The position numbers and the translations under genes were made by a program. From positions 1,984,001 through 2,048,000 of the forward strand of contig CAWJLP010000007.1 of the NCBI GenBank assembly GCA_963843745.1: a stretch of DNA of 64,000 nt. Reading direction: 5' to 3'. This document shows, piece by piece, positions 8,068 to 16,582 of this stretch. The stretch's first letter is position 1. The number at the start of each line of letters is the position of its first letter. The notes below the pieces were generated by a model that saw nothing but the letters and a program-made list of their open reading frames with translations, was not told the origin of the DNA and searched no databases. This stretch comes from Trebonia sp963843745. GTDB taxonomy: Bacteria > Actinomycetota > Actinomycetes > Streptosporangiales > Streptosporangiaceae.

Positions 8068-9633
8068 GTGAATGCCGCGCGCCTGGAGCCACTGAAAACG
8101 CTCGTCAGGGAACACAAGCTGTTCTCGGCGGCGCTCGCGGTGGGCGCGTTCCTGCGGCTGATCGCCGTGCTCGGGTACCCGGGCGCGCTGTGGTTCGCCG
8201 GCGACTCCTACGTGTACCTTGGCGCCGCGCTCCGGCCCCAGCCGAACCTGTCCAAGTCGACCGGCTACTCCTTCTTCCTGCGGGCGCTGCTGCCGTTCCA
8301 CAGCCTGACCCTGGTCACCGTGGTCCAGCACCTGATGGGGCTGGCCGTCGCGGTCATGATCTACGTGCTGCTCCGCCGCAACAATGTGTCCAAGATCTGG
8401 TCCACCGCGGCGACCCTGCCCGTGCTGCTCGACGGGTACATGATCGAAGACGAGCACATGATCATGGCCGAGGCGCTGTTCACCTTCCTGATCATGCTCG
8501 CCATGCTGCTGATCCTGTGGCGACGGGATATGAGGTGGTGGACGGCGCTGATCGCCGGGCTGCTCGTCGGCTACGCCGTGACCGTCAGGACCGAAGGCGC
8601 GATCGTGCTCGTCATCTTCCCGCTGTTCCTGCTCATTCGCGGCTGGATGACCCACGGCTGGAAGCACCTGACCGGCTGGCTCGCCGCCGCGGCGATGGCG
8701 CTCGGCTGCGTGATCCCCGTGGGCGCGTACATGAGCTGGTTCCACTCCAGGACCGGGCACTACGGCGTCTCGGAGGCCACGGGCTTCTACCTGTGGGGGC
8801 GGGTGTCGTCGTTCGCCGACTGCGCGGTCATCAAGCCGACCGGCGCGGAAGCGACCGTCTGCCCGAAGGAGCCGCTCACGAAGCGGACCCCGCCAGGCAA
8901 CTTCGTCTGGCACGCGCCCGAGGTGCACACCGACCTGAACAGCACCGGCGGCCCGGTCGACCCGGCGAATAACCAGCTGCTCACGGACTTCGCGATCCAC
9001 GCGGTCGAGGCGCAGCCGCTCGGCTACGTAAAGACGGTCGTGAAGAACACGCTGCTGTCGTTCGGCTTCCCGCGGATCGCTTACCCGGGCGCGGGGACGA
9101 CCTACTACTACAGCTTCCACCTGCACTACAAGACCGCGACCCGTGACCTGCTCCCGCCCGATAACCACGTCTGGATCAAGGGCGGCACCGCGTACCAGGA
9201 CTGGCTGAGGTACGGCCACCAGGCGCCGGGCCGCGTGATCAAGGTCTTCGCCGCACCGATCGCGGTGTACCAGCGGCTGGTGTTCACCTACGGGCCGCTG
9301 CTCGCGCTGATCTTCATCGTCGGCCTCGGCGGGCTGTTCCGCCTGAAGCTGAGCAGGCGCCCGCGCGAGATCCGGCTGCGCTGGGCGCCGCGCGGCACCA
9401 GCATGCTGCCGTGGGTGACCGCGGTCGCGCTGCTGATCACCCCGATCGCCATCGCCGACTTCGACTACCGGTACCTGCTGCCGGTGATCCCGTTCGCCTG
9501 CCTCGCGGCGGGCCTGGGATTCGCGCCCGCGAAGCGCCGCAAGGGCCCGCAGGACGGGGCCGGAGATCAGAGCCCGGTATTGGCCCAGGAGATCGACTCA
9601 GGCGCCACCAGCGGGGTGCCGACCTCAAGCTGA
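8068..9633 (+). CDS. Membrane glycosyltransferase-like protein (GT-C/ArnT-like)
   Basis: The 521-residue protein from GTG 8068 has many hydrophobic helices. An acidic residue sits in the first outer loop (WFAGDSYVYLGAALRP), as in polyprenyl-phosphate-dependent GT-C mannosyltransferases. The frame is open back to 7867, but the extra 67 residues are not family-like, and the start MNAARLEPLKTLVREHKLF fits better. A large loop (about 240-400) rich in Trp, Tyr and Pro lies outside the membrane, followed by the last helices. It probably transfers a sugar from a lipid-linked donor at the outer membrane face, with unknown acceptor. Its 3' end overlaps the remnant at 9567 by 67 bp on the other strand. 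Confidence 0.75.
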   Translation: MNAARLEPLKTLVREHKLFSAALAVGAFLRLIAVLGYPGALWFAGDSYVYLGAALRPQPNLSKSTGYSFFLRALLPFHSLTLVTVVQHLMGLAVAVMIYVLLRRNNVSKIWSTAATLPVLLDGYMIEDEHMIMAEALFTFLIMLAMLLILWRRDMRWWTALIAGLLVGYAVTVRTEGAIVLVIFPLFLLIRGWMTHGWKHLTGWLAAAAMALGCVIPVGAYMSWFHSRTGHYGVSEATGFYLWGRVSSFADCAVIKPTGAEATVCPKEPLTKRTPPGNFVWHAPEVHTDLNSTGGPVDPANNQLLTDFAIHAVEAQPLGYVKTVVKNTLLSFGFPRIAYPGAGTTYYYSFHLHYKTATRDLLPPDNHVWIKGGTAYQDWLRYGHQAPGRVIKVFAAPIAVYQRLVFTYGPLLALIFIVGLGGLFRLKLSRRPREIRLRWAPRGTSMLPWVTAVALLITPIAIADFDYRYLLPVIPFACLAAGLGFAPAKRRKGPQDGAGDQSPVLAQEIDSGATSGVPTSS

Positions 9634-9885
9634 ATCTCCGCGTGTTTCGTCAGCGGAACATCCCGCGGGTTCCCCGTGAACACCTTCCCGTTGACCAGAA
9701 CGGTGACGTGCCCGTGCGCCGGACCGACGGCGTCCGTCCCGAGCGGCTGGCCCCATTCGTCGAAGAACTGGCCGAGCGTGTACGTCCGCTGCACCGGCGA
9801 CTCGATGTGCACGATCCCGTCAGCGGCGTGCGTGTGCAGCCAGTAGAAGCACGTTCCCGAACGTACGCGGCTGGCTCTCCGCGGT
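9567..9885 (-). pseudogene. Remnant of a conserved actinobacterial hypothetical protein (C-terminal part)
   Basis: The region reads CFYWLHTHAADGIVHIESPV, then YTLGQFFDEWGQPLG, VTVLVNGKVFTGNPRDVPL and HAEIQLEVGTPLV. This is the C-terminal half of a conserved secreted or membrane-anchored actinobacterial protein of unknown function. The family part begins upstream of the ATG-like codon at 9812 and is cut off where the AsnC-type gene ends (9886). The N-terminal half with its membrane anchor is missing. The frame is open throughout, so translation by coupling from the regulator gene is conceivable but not supported. Confidence 0.5.
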
Positions 9886-10875
9886 TCACCTGGCTGCGGC
9901 GGCGACGGGCGACCTCGCGGGGGACGCTTGTTTCAGCGTCCGGATGATCGGCGCCGTCTCCACGCGCTGCACGCCGGGAAGCGTCGCGGCCTTGGCGGTC
10001 AGGAACTCGTAGAACTCGGCCTCGTCGCGGCATACCACGCAGGCCGCGAGGTTGGCCGCGCCCGTGGTCGCGGCGGCGTAGGCGACCTCGGGGAACTTCG
10101 CCAGCGCCGCCCCGGCGGCGGCCAGGTCCGCCGGCGGCACCGACAGCCACAGCCACGTCGCCGACCGGAAGCCGAAGGCCGGCATGTCCAGCTCGACGTC
10201 GAAGTACAGGACGCCGACGGCGCGCAGCTGGTCCATGCGGCGCCGGACCGTGGACTCCGACCAGCCGGTGGCCGCCGCCAGCTCGGCGTGCGAGGCGCGC
10301 CCGTCCACCCCGAGCGCGTCGAACAGGGCGAAGTCGAGCTCGCCGAGCTCTACCTGACCGCCGGCATGGCTGGCGGGGACCGGCTGCCGCAGCGGCTCGA
10401 CCCGCAGCGCGGGCAGCACCTGAAGGAACCCGAGGGCGTCAGGTCCGCCGGTGAACATGTGCAGCAGGGAATGGGCGGTCACGTCCACGATGCGCTCGCC
10501 GCGCGGCAGCTTGGCGAGCAGCGCCTCGCGGTCTTCCCGCGCGTCGCCGCGCAGCGTGCAGAGCACTTCGGTGTTGCCGTTGAGGAGCTGGATCCATGCC
10601 GTGTCGGCGCGCCTGGCCAGCGCGGCGGCGATCGCGGGACCGGCCCCGGGAACGCACCGGATGCGCAGGAACCAGCCGAGCGAGCCGAGCTGCTTGCGCG
10701 CCTTCAGCCCGACCACGCGCAGCAGTCCCGCCGAACGCAGCCGGCGGTACCGCCGGGCCACCGTCTGGTCGGAGACGCCGAGAACCTCCGCGAGCTGGCT
10801 GAACGAGGCCCGCCCGTCCACGCCGAGGCATTGGGCGAGCTGCCGGTCCAGGTCGTCGATCGTGATGGTATCCAC
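9886..10875 (-). CDS. Lrp/AsnC family transcriptional regulator (tandem AsnC units)
   Basis: The protein has two AsnC-type helix-turn-helix units. The first is near the N-terminus (DDLDRQLAQCLGVDGRASFSQL, then VARRYRRLRSAGLLRVVG) and the second near residue 180 (LFDALGVDGRASHAELAAATGWSESTVRRRMDQL). Each is followed by a ligand-binding-type half (SVPPADLAAAGAALAKFPEVAYAA). Such double proteins act as amino-acid or drug-responsive regulators. I prefer GTG 10875 (AGGA just upstream, natural MDTITIDDLDRQL start), giving 329 residues, over the TTG at 10893. It is divergent from the MFS exporter gene, which it probably controls through the shared 105-bp gap. Confidence 0.88.
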   Translation of the reverse strand: MDTITIDDLDRQLAQCLGVDGRASFSQLAEVLGVSDQTVARRYRRLRSAGLLRVVGLKARKQLGSLGWFLRIRCVPGAGPAIAAALARRADTAWIQLLNGNTEVLCTLRGDAREDREALLAKLPRGERIVDVTAHSLLHMFTGGPDALGFLQVLPALRVEPLRQPVPASHAGGQVELGELDFALFDALGVDGRASHAELAAATGWSESTVRRRMDQLRAVGVLYFDVELDMPAFGFRSATWLWLSVPPADLAAAGAALAKFPEVAYAAATTGAANLAACVVCRDEAEFYEFLTAKAATLPGVQRVETAPIIRTLKQASPARSPVAAAAR

Positions 10876-10892
10876 CGTCCTGATCGTAGCCA

Positions 10893-10912
10893 ATGTCGAA
10901 ATCCGCCGACAT
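10893..10912. promoter_or_regulatory. Inverted repeat, possible operator of the AsnC/MFS pair
   Basis: ATGTCG and CGACAT form 6-bp inverted arms separated by 8 bases. They lie in the gap between the regulator start (10875) and the exporter start (10981), the expected place for an autoregulatory operator. There is only one copy, so support is limited. Confidence 0.35.
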
Positions 10913-10980
10913 CCCCGCGCTGGCTAACGGGCGCGGTCACATTCCGGCCAGGGTAGGTGTCGAACAGTACGGGAGGCGAG

Positions 10981-12489
10981 ATGAAGAAGTGGTGGCCGCT
11001 GGCGGCGGTCTGCGCGGGGACGTTCATGCTGCTGGTCGACGTGACGATCGTGACCGTGGCGCTGCCCGACATGGCGCGTGAGCTGCACACGACGTTCCAG
11101 GACCTGCAGTGGGTGATCGACCTGTACGCGCTGGTGCTGGCGGCGCTGGTGCTGACGGTGGGGTCGGTCGCGGACCGGCTCGGGCGGCGCCGGGTCTACC
11201 TGATCGGCCTGGTGGTGTTCGCGTTGTCCTCGCTGGCGTGCGGCCTGGCGCCGAACGTCGGCGTGCTGATCGCCGCGCGCGGCGTGCAGGGGCTTGGCGC
11301 GGCGGCGATGTTCGCGACGACGATGGCGCTGATCAGCAGCTCGTATTCGGGGCGCGAGCGGGGTGTGGCATTCGGGGTGTGGGGTGCGGTCAACGGCGCG
11401 GCGGCGGCCGCGGGCCCGATCGTCGGCGGGCTGCTGGCGACGCACTTCGGCTGGCGGTGGATCTTCCTGGTGAACCTGCCGGTCAGCGTGGTGGCGGTGG
11501 TCCTGACGCGGGTCGTCGTGCGGGAGTCGCGCGATCCGCATCCGTCCGGTGTTGACGTGCCCGGCATGGTGAGCTTCACCGTGGCCGCCGCCGCCCTGAC
11601 CTACGCGCTGATCCGCGGCGCGTGGGCCTCGGGACCGACGGTCGCGTTGCTGGCGATCACGGTGTGTGCACTGGTCGTCTTCGTTCTCGTCGAGCGCCGC
11701 AGGGAGTATCCGATGCTGGACCTGGCGCTGCTGCGCAACGCGACGTTCACGACGCTGCTCGTCGCGGGCGCGCTGCTGTCCGCGGCCGCGTGGGCCAGCC
11801 TGACGTACGAGTCGCTGTGGCTCCAGTCGGTGCTCGGACTGACCCCGATCAAGGCGGGCCTGGTGCTGCTGCCGGCGAGCCTGGCGGCGTTCGCGGTGTC
11901 CTTGGCGGTCGGCCGGGTGCTGCACACCGCCTCACCGCGGCTGCTGATCGGCAGCGGGCTGCTGGTCATCGCCGCGGGCGCGCTGGCGCAGAGCGTGATC
12001 AGGACCGGGTCCAGCTGGTGGGTCGTGATGCCGGGCCTGTTCCTTGTCGGGATCGGCGCCGGGCTGGCGATGGCGCCACTGTCCGCGACCGCGATGGGCG
12101 CGGTGGAGCGCTCGCGGGCTGGCATGGCCGCGGGAGCGGTCAGCACGTTCCGGCAGCTGGGCTACGCGTTCGGCATCGCGGTGCTCGGCGAGGTCTTCCA
12201 CGCCGGCCTCTCGCGGGTGGCTGGCCCGGCGCTGGCCAGCGCGCTCAGCGGCGGCGAGGCAGGCACGGTGATGGCCAGGTCTCCGGCCCTGGTGCCGGTG
12301 GTGCACCACGCGTTCGCGGCCGGGCTCGACGCGACGTTCGCCGTGGCGGCCGGCCTCGGCGTGGCGGGGGGCGTCCTGGTGCTGGTGTTCGTCAGGCCGT
12401 CGAAAGCCCCGGCCGCGGCGCCCGCCGGCGTATCCTATGAGACAGAGGGTGAGTCGGCCGGGCGGTCGCGCCGGACCGCGGTCCGGTGA
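10981..12489 (+). CDS. MFS multidrug efflux transporter, DHA2 (EmrB/QacA) family
   Basis: The start is ATG 10981, with GGGAGG 7-11 bases upstream; the frame is open a little further but without signals. The roughly 502-residue protein has about 14 hydrophobic helices. Family motifs are LVDVTIVTVALPDMARELH in helix 1 and GSVADRLGRRRVYLIGL in the loop 2-3 motif A. Motif C-like glycine and alanine pairs occur in GAVNGAAAAAGPIVGGLLATHFGWRW. It should export drugs or toxic metabolites by proton antiport. The last 15 codons overlap the 5' end of rnpB, so the C-terminus (ESAGRSRRTAVR) is encoded by RNase P RNA sequence and is dictated by that RNA. The AsnC-type regulator is divergently transcribed. 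Confidence 0.92.
   Translation: MKKWWPLAAVCAGTFMLLVDVTIVTVALPDMARELHTTFQDLQWVIDLYALVLAALVLTVGSVADRLGRRRVYLIGLVVFALSSLACGLAPNVGVLIAARGVQGLGAAAMFATTMALISSSYSGRERGVAFGVWGAVNGAAAAAGPIVGGLLATHFGWRWIFLVNLPVSVVAVVLTRVVVRESRDPHPSGVDVPGMVSFTVAAAALTYALIRGAWASGPTVALLAITVCALVVFVLVERRREYPMLDLALLRNATFTTLLVAGALLSAAAWASLTYESLWLQSVLGLTPIKAGLVLLPASLAAFAVSLAVGRVLHTASPRLLIGSGLLVIAAGALAQSVIRTGSSWWVVMPGLFLVGIGAGLAMAPLSATAMGAVERSRAGMAAGAVSTFRQLGYAFGIAVLGEVFHAGLSRVAGPALASALSGGEAGTVMARSPALVPVVHHAFAAGLDATFAVAAGLGVAGGVLVLVFVRPSKAPAAAPAGVSYETEGESAGRSRRTAVR
12431..12436 (+). promoter_or_regulatory. Putative -10 hexamer of rnpB
   Basis: TATCCT ends 8 bases before the first paired base of RNase P RNA, at the correct distance for a -10 element. 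It lies inside the coding sequence of the MFS exporter. No convincing -35 was found. Confidence 0.5.
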
Positions 12490-12860
12490 GGAAGGTCCGG
12501 GCTCCACACGGCAGGGTGGTCGGTAACACCGACCCGGGGTGACCCGCGGGACAGTGCCACAGAAAACAGACCGCCGTTGCCGCCCGTTTACGGGCGGCAA
12601 CGGTAAGGGTGAAACGGTGGTGTAAGAGACCACCAGCGCCGCAGGTGACTGCGGCGGCTCGGTAAACCCCACCCGGAGCAAGGTCAAGAGGGCCAACGCC
12701 GCTGTAAGCGGCGCGGCCTGCGCGAGCGATCGAGGGCTGCCCGCCCGATGCTCGCGGGTAGACCGCACGAGGCTGCCGGCAACGGCAGTCCCAGATGGAT
12801 GACCGCCGGCCCGCGCGAGCGGGCGCACAGAACCCGGCCTACAGGCCGGCTCACCCCCTC
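12445..12860 (+). ncRNA. rnpB: RNase P RNA, actinobacterial class A
   Basis: The catalytic RNA of RNase P trims the 5' leaders of precursor tRNAs. The terminal helix P1 is formed by GAGGGTGAGTCGGCC at 12445 and the complementary GGCCGGCTCACCCCCTC at 12844-12860. Conserved core blocks are all present: GAGGAAGGTCCGGGCTCCAC, GCAGGGTGGTCGGTAACACC, GGGTGACCCGCGGGACAGTG, CCACAGAAAACAGACCGCC, GGTAAGGGTGAAACGGTGG and CCCAGATGGATGACCGC. The length of about 416 bases is normal for class A. The ends are set by the P1 pairing. The 5' 45 bases overlap the MFS coding sequence in the same orientation. Confidence 0.96.
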
Positions 12861-12897
12861 TTAATGCTTCTGAGCTGCAGCGATACACGTGGACGCG

Positions 12898-13953
12898 TCA
12901 GGCTGCGGTCAAGTGATATTGAGTGCCGCTGCTGCTTTGGATCCAGCTGTCGGGTAGCGCGGCGGCGAGGGTGTGTTGTGCTCGCCAGCCGGTGCAGTGT
13001 CCGGGTACCAGTAGGTCGGGTGCCAGTTCGGTGAGCGCGTGGACCGTGGGGCCGATGCTTGGGGTGAAGAAGGCTCCGCTCAGGTGCAGGCCGCCGAGTA
13101 GTGCATGCAGCCGGGGGACTCCGGTCAGCCGCTGTGCGTGGCGGACGATGTTGACGGCGCCGGCGTGCCCGCAGCCGGTCACGATGACCAGTCCCTTGCC
13201 GCGCACGTTGGCGACGAGGGCCTGGTCGTCGAGGATCAGCGGGTCGGGTTCCCACGCCCCGCCGGTCCAGTGCTGGTGTGCTGGGGGCATGCCGTGTTCG
13301 AAGTCGGTGGTGCGGTCGACCTCACCGGTGATCAAGATGGAGCCGCCGGCGAGCAGGGACGGCTGGCGGCGCTCGATGACGTCGAAGCCCTCGCCGGTCA
13401 GCGCACGTTTGCTGAGTGTCGGCCAGTCGTCGGCCCCGCCGCCGGGCAGGGCGAGGCGGCGGCGGGTCCACACCAGCGGGTGGACAACCATCGGCAAGGA
13501 CCGGGTACCGCGGCGGGCGGCGAGTCCGGCCAGGCCGCCGGCGTGGTCGAAGTGGCCGTGGCTGAGCACGACGGCGTGCACGCCGGACAGGTCGAGGCCG
13601 AGCCGGCCGGCGTTGGTGACCATCGCATCCGGGGACAGGCCGGTGTCGAACAGCACGGACGTCGTGGTGTCGCCGCGGCGGACGGTGACCAGCGCGGAGA
13701 AGCCGTGCTCGGCCATCAGCCCGACGTTGGTACGCCCCGTCTCGAACTGGGGCGCCTGGGCGGTTCCGGCTGCCAACGGCGCTCGGGTGATGGTGGTGTC
13801 GCCGGTGAGCAGGGCGTCGTAGACGTTGTCGACCAGCGTGGTGACGACGACGTCGTCCACCGGCTCCAGTGCGATCGGGTCGGCCGCGCTGCCCGCGGCC
13901 GGGTGCGGCATCGCGGCGCGGACGCCGCCGGCGGTGGCCGATTCCTTGCACAC
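12898..13953 (-). CDS. MBL-fold metallo-hydrolase (DHPS-like group)
   Basis: This metallo-beta-lactamase-fold enzyme has the metal motif SHGHFDHAGG (H132, H134, D136, H137 from the preferred start). A downstream GCGHAG also resembles the branch related to archaeal dihydropterin/ribofuranosylaminobenzene phosphate synthase-like proteins. The frame is open to 14259, but that part reads through the carbonic anhydrase gene out of frame. GTG 13953 follows GGGGAG and starts 5 bases after the carbonic anhydrase stop, so the two genes are one operon. The product has about 351 residues. The substrate is unknown. It lies convergent to rnpB, with a 37-base gap. Confidence 0.85.
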   Translation of the reverse strand: MCKESATAGGVRAAMPHPAAGSAADPIALEPVDDVVVTTLVDNVYDALLTGDTTITRAPLAAGTAQAPQFETGRTNVGLMAEHGFSALVTVRRGDTTTSVLFDTGLSPDAMVTNAGRLGLDLSGVHAVVLSHGHFDHAGGLAGLAARRGTRSLPMVVHPLVWTRRRLALPGGGADDWPTLSKRALTGEGFDVIERRQPSLLAGGSILITGEVDRTTDFEHGMPPAHQHWTGGAWEPDPLILDDQALVANVRGKGLVIVTGCGHAGAVNIVRHAQRLTGVPRLHALLGGLHLSGAFFTPSIGPTVHALTELAPDLLVPGHCTGWRAQHTLAAALPDSWIQSSSGTQYHLTAA

Positions 13954-13958
13954 GGCTG

Positions 13959-14474
13959 CTACTCCCCGGTGGCCGGGTCGACGATCTCGATGAGCCCGGT
14001 GCCGACGTCGTAGACCAGGCCGGACACGAGCCGGGTCGGCGGCAGAGCACGCCGGGCGATGGCGGTGTCGACCCGCACCGCCGCGTACGGGTCGGCGACC
14101 GCCTTGCTCTCCAGCTCGTCTGCCGGGATCTCGAAGAACGCGGCGAGCTGCTCGGGGTAGTCCGCGAGGCGGGTGATGCCGCAGTCGGTGTGGTGCAGGA
14201 TCACCAGGTGCCCGCTCCTGGGGGGCTGGCCCTGGCCGAGCCGGCCTAGCAGGGCCCATGAGCGCAGCGTCGCCGGGGTGATCCGGCCGCCGATGTTGCG
14301 CATCACGACACCTTCGCCGAGCTCGAGACCGAGCACATCACTCGGGTCGACCCGGGAGTCCACGCAGCCGAGCACCTGCAGGGTCTCGCTGGTCGGGAAG
14401 GGAAGGCCGGCGAACGCCCCCGTTGCGGCGAACGCCGCATTACGCCGAACCAACTCGCCGGAAGAGATGATCAT
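13959..14474 (-). CDS. Beta-carbonic anhydrase
   Basis: The 171-residue protein interconverts CO2 and bicarbonate. The zinc ligands expected for beta-carbonic anhydrases are C37 in CVDSR, H95 and C98 in HHTDCG, with the D39/R41 dyad beside the metal. MRNIGGRI is the usual substrate-pocket strand. The length suits the compact actinobacterial form. It is the first gene of a two-gene operon with the MBL-fold hydrolase, so the pair may act on the same small molecule or in bicarbonate supply. That link is inference. Confidence 0.9.
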   Translation of the reverse strand: MIISSGELVRRNAAFAATGAFAGLPFPTSETLQVLGCVDSRVDPSDVLGLELGEGVVMRNIGGRITPATLRSWALLGRLGQGQPPRSGHLVILHHTDCGITRLADYPEQLAAFFEIPADELESKAVADPYAAVRVDTAIARRALPPTRLVSGLVYDVGTGLIEIVDPATGE

Positions 14475-14580
14475 GTCTGCGGTCGTACCCGTCCCGCCAC
14501 GTTTGAGCCTTCACCTGAATAACTGAGGTGCGAGGAAGGCGAGGCGAACTAGGGTCTCCGGTAGAGATGCCGGTCGCTAC

Positions 14581-15387
14581 CTAATGTCCGGCCAGCTCAG
14601 CTACGACCGGAGCGAGCGCGTCGGCGAAGTCGGCGCCGAAGACGAAGTAGGAGAAGCCGATCTCCTCCCGTCGACGCCGGATTTCCTCGGCGGCCGCCAC
14701 CGGGTCATCCGGGAGAAAGGCCAGCGAGTCCGCCGCCCGAAGCGCAGCAGGGTCCGTGTCGGGGGACGCCATAAACGGCGCGCGAGTGCCGCCGACAACC
14801 GACACGTGGAGCGCGAGCTCGACATCCCGGATGGCTTGGAAGTCGCGTGCCAGCCGCGCAACTACGAGCCGAGACTCACCCGGCACCGTTGCGAAGGTGA
14901 CCGTATCTGCGACCTCGGCCGCCAGCGCCTGCGCCTTCGGGCCACGTACGGCCATCACCACAGGCGTGTGAAGGTCGGGGCCGTCGAGATCTCGAAGTGC
15001 CGTGACGGTCTCACGCACCTGGGCCAGCCGCTCGCCCGGTGGGACCACGGGCAGTCCCAGAGCGCGGAGTTCATCCTCAATTCCTGGCCTGCCGGTGCCG
15101 ACGCCCATCTCGAAGCGACCGTCAGTGATCACCGACAGCGAGTGCGCTTCCCACGCGGTATTCCAAGGCGGGCGCAGCGGGGAGGCATACACCCAGGTGC
15201 CCACCCGCAGGTCGGCAAGGGCCGCCGCGAAGGCCAGCGTTGGGCCAGGCGCCGGCTGCCATTGCGGGACGTCGGGCATTAGCAGCGTCGAGTAGCCGCT
15301 GTCGGCGATGCGGCGCACGCGGTCTCGCCACGTCGGCAGGTCAGTCGTTAGCGGGGCAACGACCCCGAATCGGAACGGTCTAGCCAT
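14581..15387 (-). CDS. LLM-class F420/FMN-dependent oxidoreductase
   Basis: A luciferase-like TIM-barrel protein of 268 residues starts at ATG 15387 after GAGAGGAG. Diagnostic stretches are RFGVVAPL at strand 1, SGYSTLLMPDVP, DGRFEMGVGTGRPG (flavin or F420 phosphate loop) and a C-terminal FSYFVFGADFADALAPVV. The family includes monooxygenases and F420-dependent dehydrogenases, and the exact reaction cannot be deduced. It is somewhat shorter than typical (about 300). The gene stands alone. Confidence 0.87.
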   Translation of the reverse strand: MARPFRFGVVAPLTTDLPTWRDRVRRIADSGYSTLLMPDVPQWQPAPGPTLAFAAALADLRVGTWVYASPLRPPWNTAWEAHSLSVITDGRFEMGVGTGRPGIEDELRALGLPVVPPGERLAQVRETVTALRDLDGPDLHTPVVMAVRGPKAQALAAEVADTVTFATVPGESRLVVARLARDFQAIRDVELALHVSVVGGTRAPFMASPDTDPAALRAADSLAFLPDDPVAAAEEIRRRREEIGFSYFVFGADFADALAPVVAELAGH

Positions 15388-15501
15388 GCCTGGGCTCCTC
15401 TCACATAGGCGGATGTCGGGCCTGTTGCCGCGACGCGGCGGTCTGTGGCTTGTCGCCGACACTGCAGACGCCGCTGGCGTCCGGAACTTATCGATGCCCG
15501 G

Positions 15502-15690
15502 TCAATTGGCCCGAGGCGCGGTGCGGTCAGGTCTCATCTCTTCCGAAGTCCCATGACCGGCTGGCCAGCGGAACAGCGGGCGGCAGGTGTGAGGCTTGCC
15601 GTCCGGTTTCTCCCACGGCAGCGTGTACGGCCGGGGCGAGTACCGGCCAATGTGCCGCTTGATCACCTGGATATCCCGGGTCGAGAGGGG
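15502..15690 (-). pseudogene. Possible tyrosine-recombinase (integrase) fragment
   Basis: In the 357-bp gap between two genes one minus-strand frame reads IQVIKRHIGRYSPRPYTLPW, then EKPDGKPHTCRPLFRWPAGHG. The TLPWEKPDGKP-type stretch resembles the middle of actinobacterial site-specific integrases, before the catalytic box. Neither the N-terminal core-binding domain nor the Arg/His/Tyr catalytic residues remain, and no tRNA or attachment site was found nearby. It may mark an old insertion point. The rest of the gap shows nothing I can name. Confidence 0.4.
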
Positions 15691-15743
15691 AGATACTCGC
15701 TGGAGAACAGCCCTTCCGATTACAGGGCAGGCACGTCCCGAGG

Positions 15744-16325
15744 CTAGGAGTGTTGGGCCCGGCGGAGCTCGAAGGCGATCACGATTTCTGAGATGCCGCG
15801 GAACAGGGCGAAGAAGCCGACCCAGATCAGCAGCAGCGCTCCTTGCACCGGGCGGTACTGCTGGGAGGCCCAGAAACCGAGAAAGATCTCCAGGATGCCG
15901 CCCACCAGGCCGAGCCACCAGGTGGAGTTGACCTCCCGGGTGCTGATGGAGGTGATGATGTAGAACGTGCCCTGGAAGATGAGCAGCAGCCCCAGGATCG
16001 AGGCGAGTGCCCAGAACGCGTTGTAGGGCTGGGCGAATGACCAGCCGGCGCCGAAGGCAAAGATAATACCCATCAGGATGTGCAGCCACCGCCAGCTGGG
16101 GATGACCGAGGCGATGAAGAACTCGTTGATCGCGGCCACCAGGAAGTAGACGCCCAGCAGCACGCCCACTGTGGGGATCGAGGCGGGGGCGAACCGCAGT
16201 GCGATCCAGGCGAGGATGAGCCAAGCGATACCGGTCAGCAGGAATATCCACCAGGGGCCGGCCAGCCGCGCTAGGCCCGCGCGGCTCCTGGACCCGATGG
16301 CTGTGCCATCGTCCATGGTGCTCAT
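15744..16325 (-). CDS. HdeD family acid-resistance-type membrane protein (DUF308)
   Basis: A 193-residue protein has six evenly spaced hydrophobic helices forming three DUF308 hairpins: WWIFLLTGIAWLILAWIAL, LLGVYFLVAAINEFFIA, WLHILMGIIFAFGAGWSF, LLLIFQGTFYIITSI, LVGGILEIFLGFWA and LLLIWVGFFALFRGISEI. HdeD-like proteins are inner-membrane proteins linked to acid stress in enterobacteria; their role in actinobacteria is unclear. The ATG at 16325 follows a purine-rich AAGGAAGC stretch. It is a single-gene unit. Confidence 0.88.
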   Translation of the reverse strand: MSTMDDGTAIGSRSRAGLARLAGPWWIFLLTGIAWLILAWIALRFAPASIPTVGVLLGVYFLVAAINEFFIASVIPSWRWLHILMGIIFAFGAGWSFAQPYNAFWALASILGLLLIFQGTFYIITSISTREVNSTWWLGLVGGILEIFLGFWASQQYRPVQGALLLIWVGFFALFRGISEIVIAFELRRAQHS

Positions 16326-16582
16326 GAGCAGCTTCCTTTCCGGCAGGTAGCTATCGAATACGGGACCGTCTGCCGGATGATTTACCCGGTTCCGGAGATT
16401 ACGACGCCCGGTCGGGAACAGGCACCTTCAACGTCAAAGTGGACTATTCCCTGGCAGGTGTCCACTGACGATTAGCAAAGCTGGACAGCAACGTCGTTCT
16501 TCGTCTGGTAAGGACGTGCCCACGGGGCGAGCTGAACCGTCCGCTTATCCGCTCAACGGAGTCGGCCGGTACCCGGAACCAG

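Noticed and set aside
15388..15743. tRNA gene as integration site next to the integrase-like fragment
   Set aside because: I found no cloverleaf-compatible sequence or CCA-type end in the gap.
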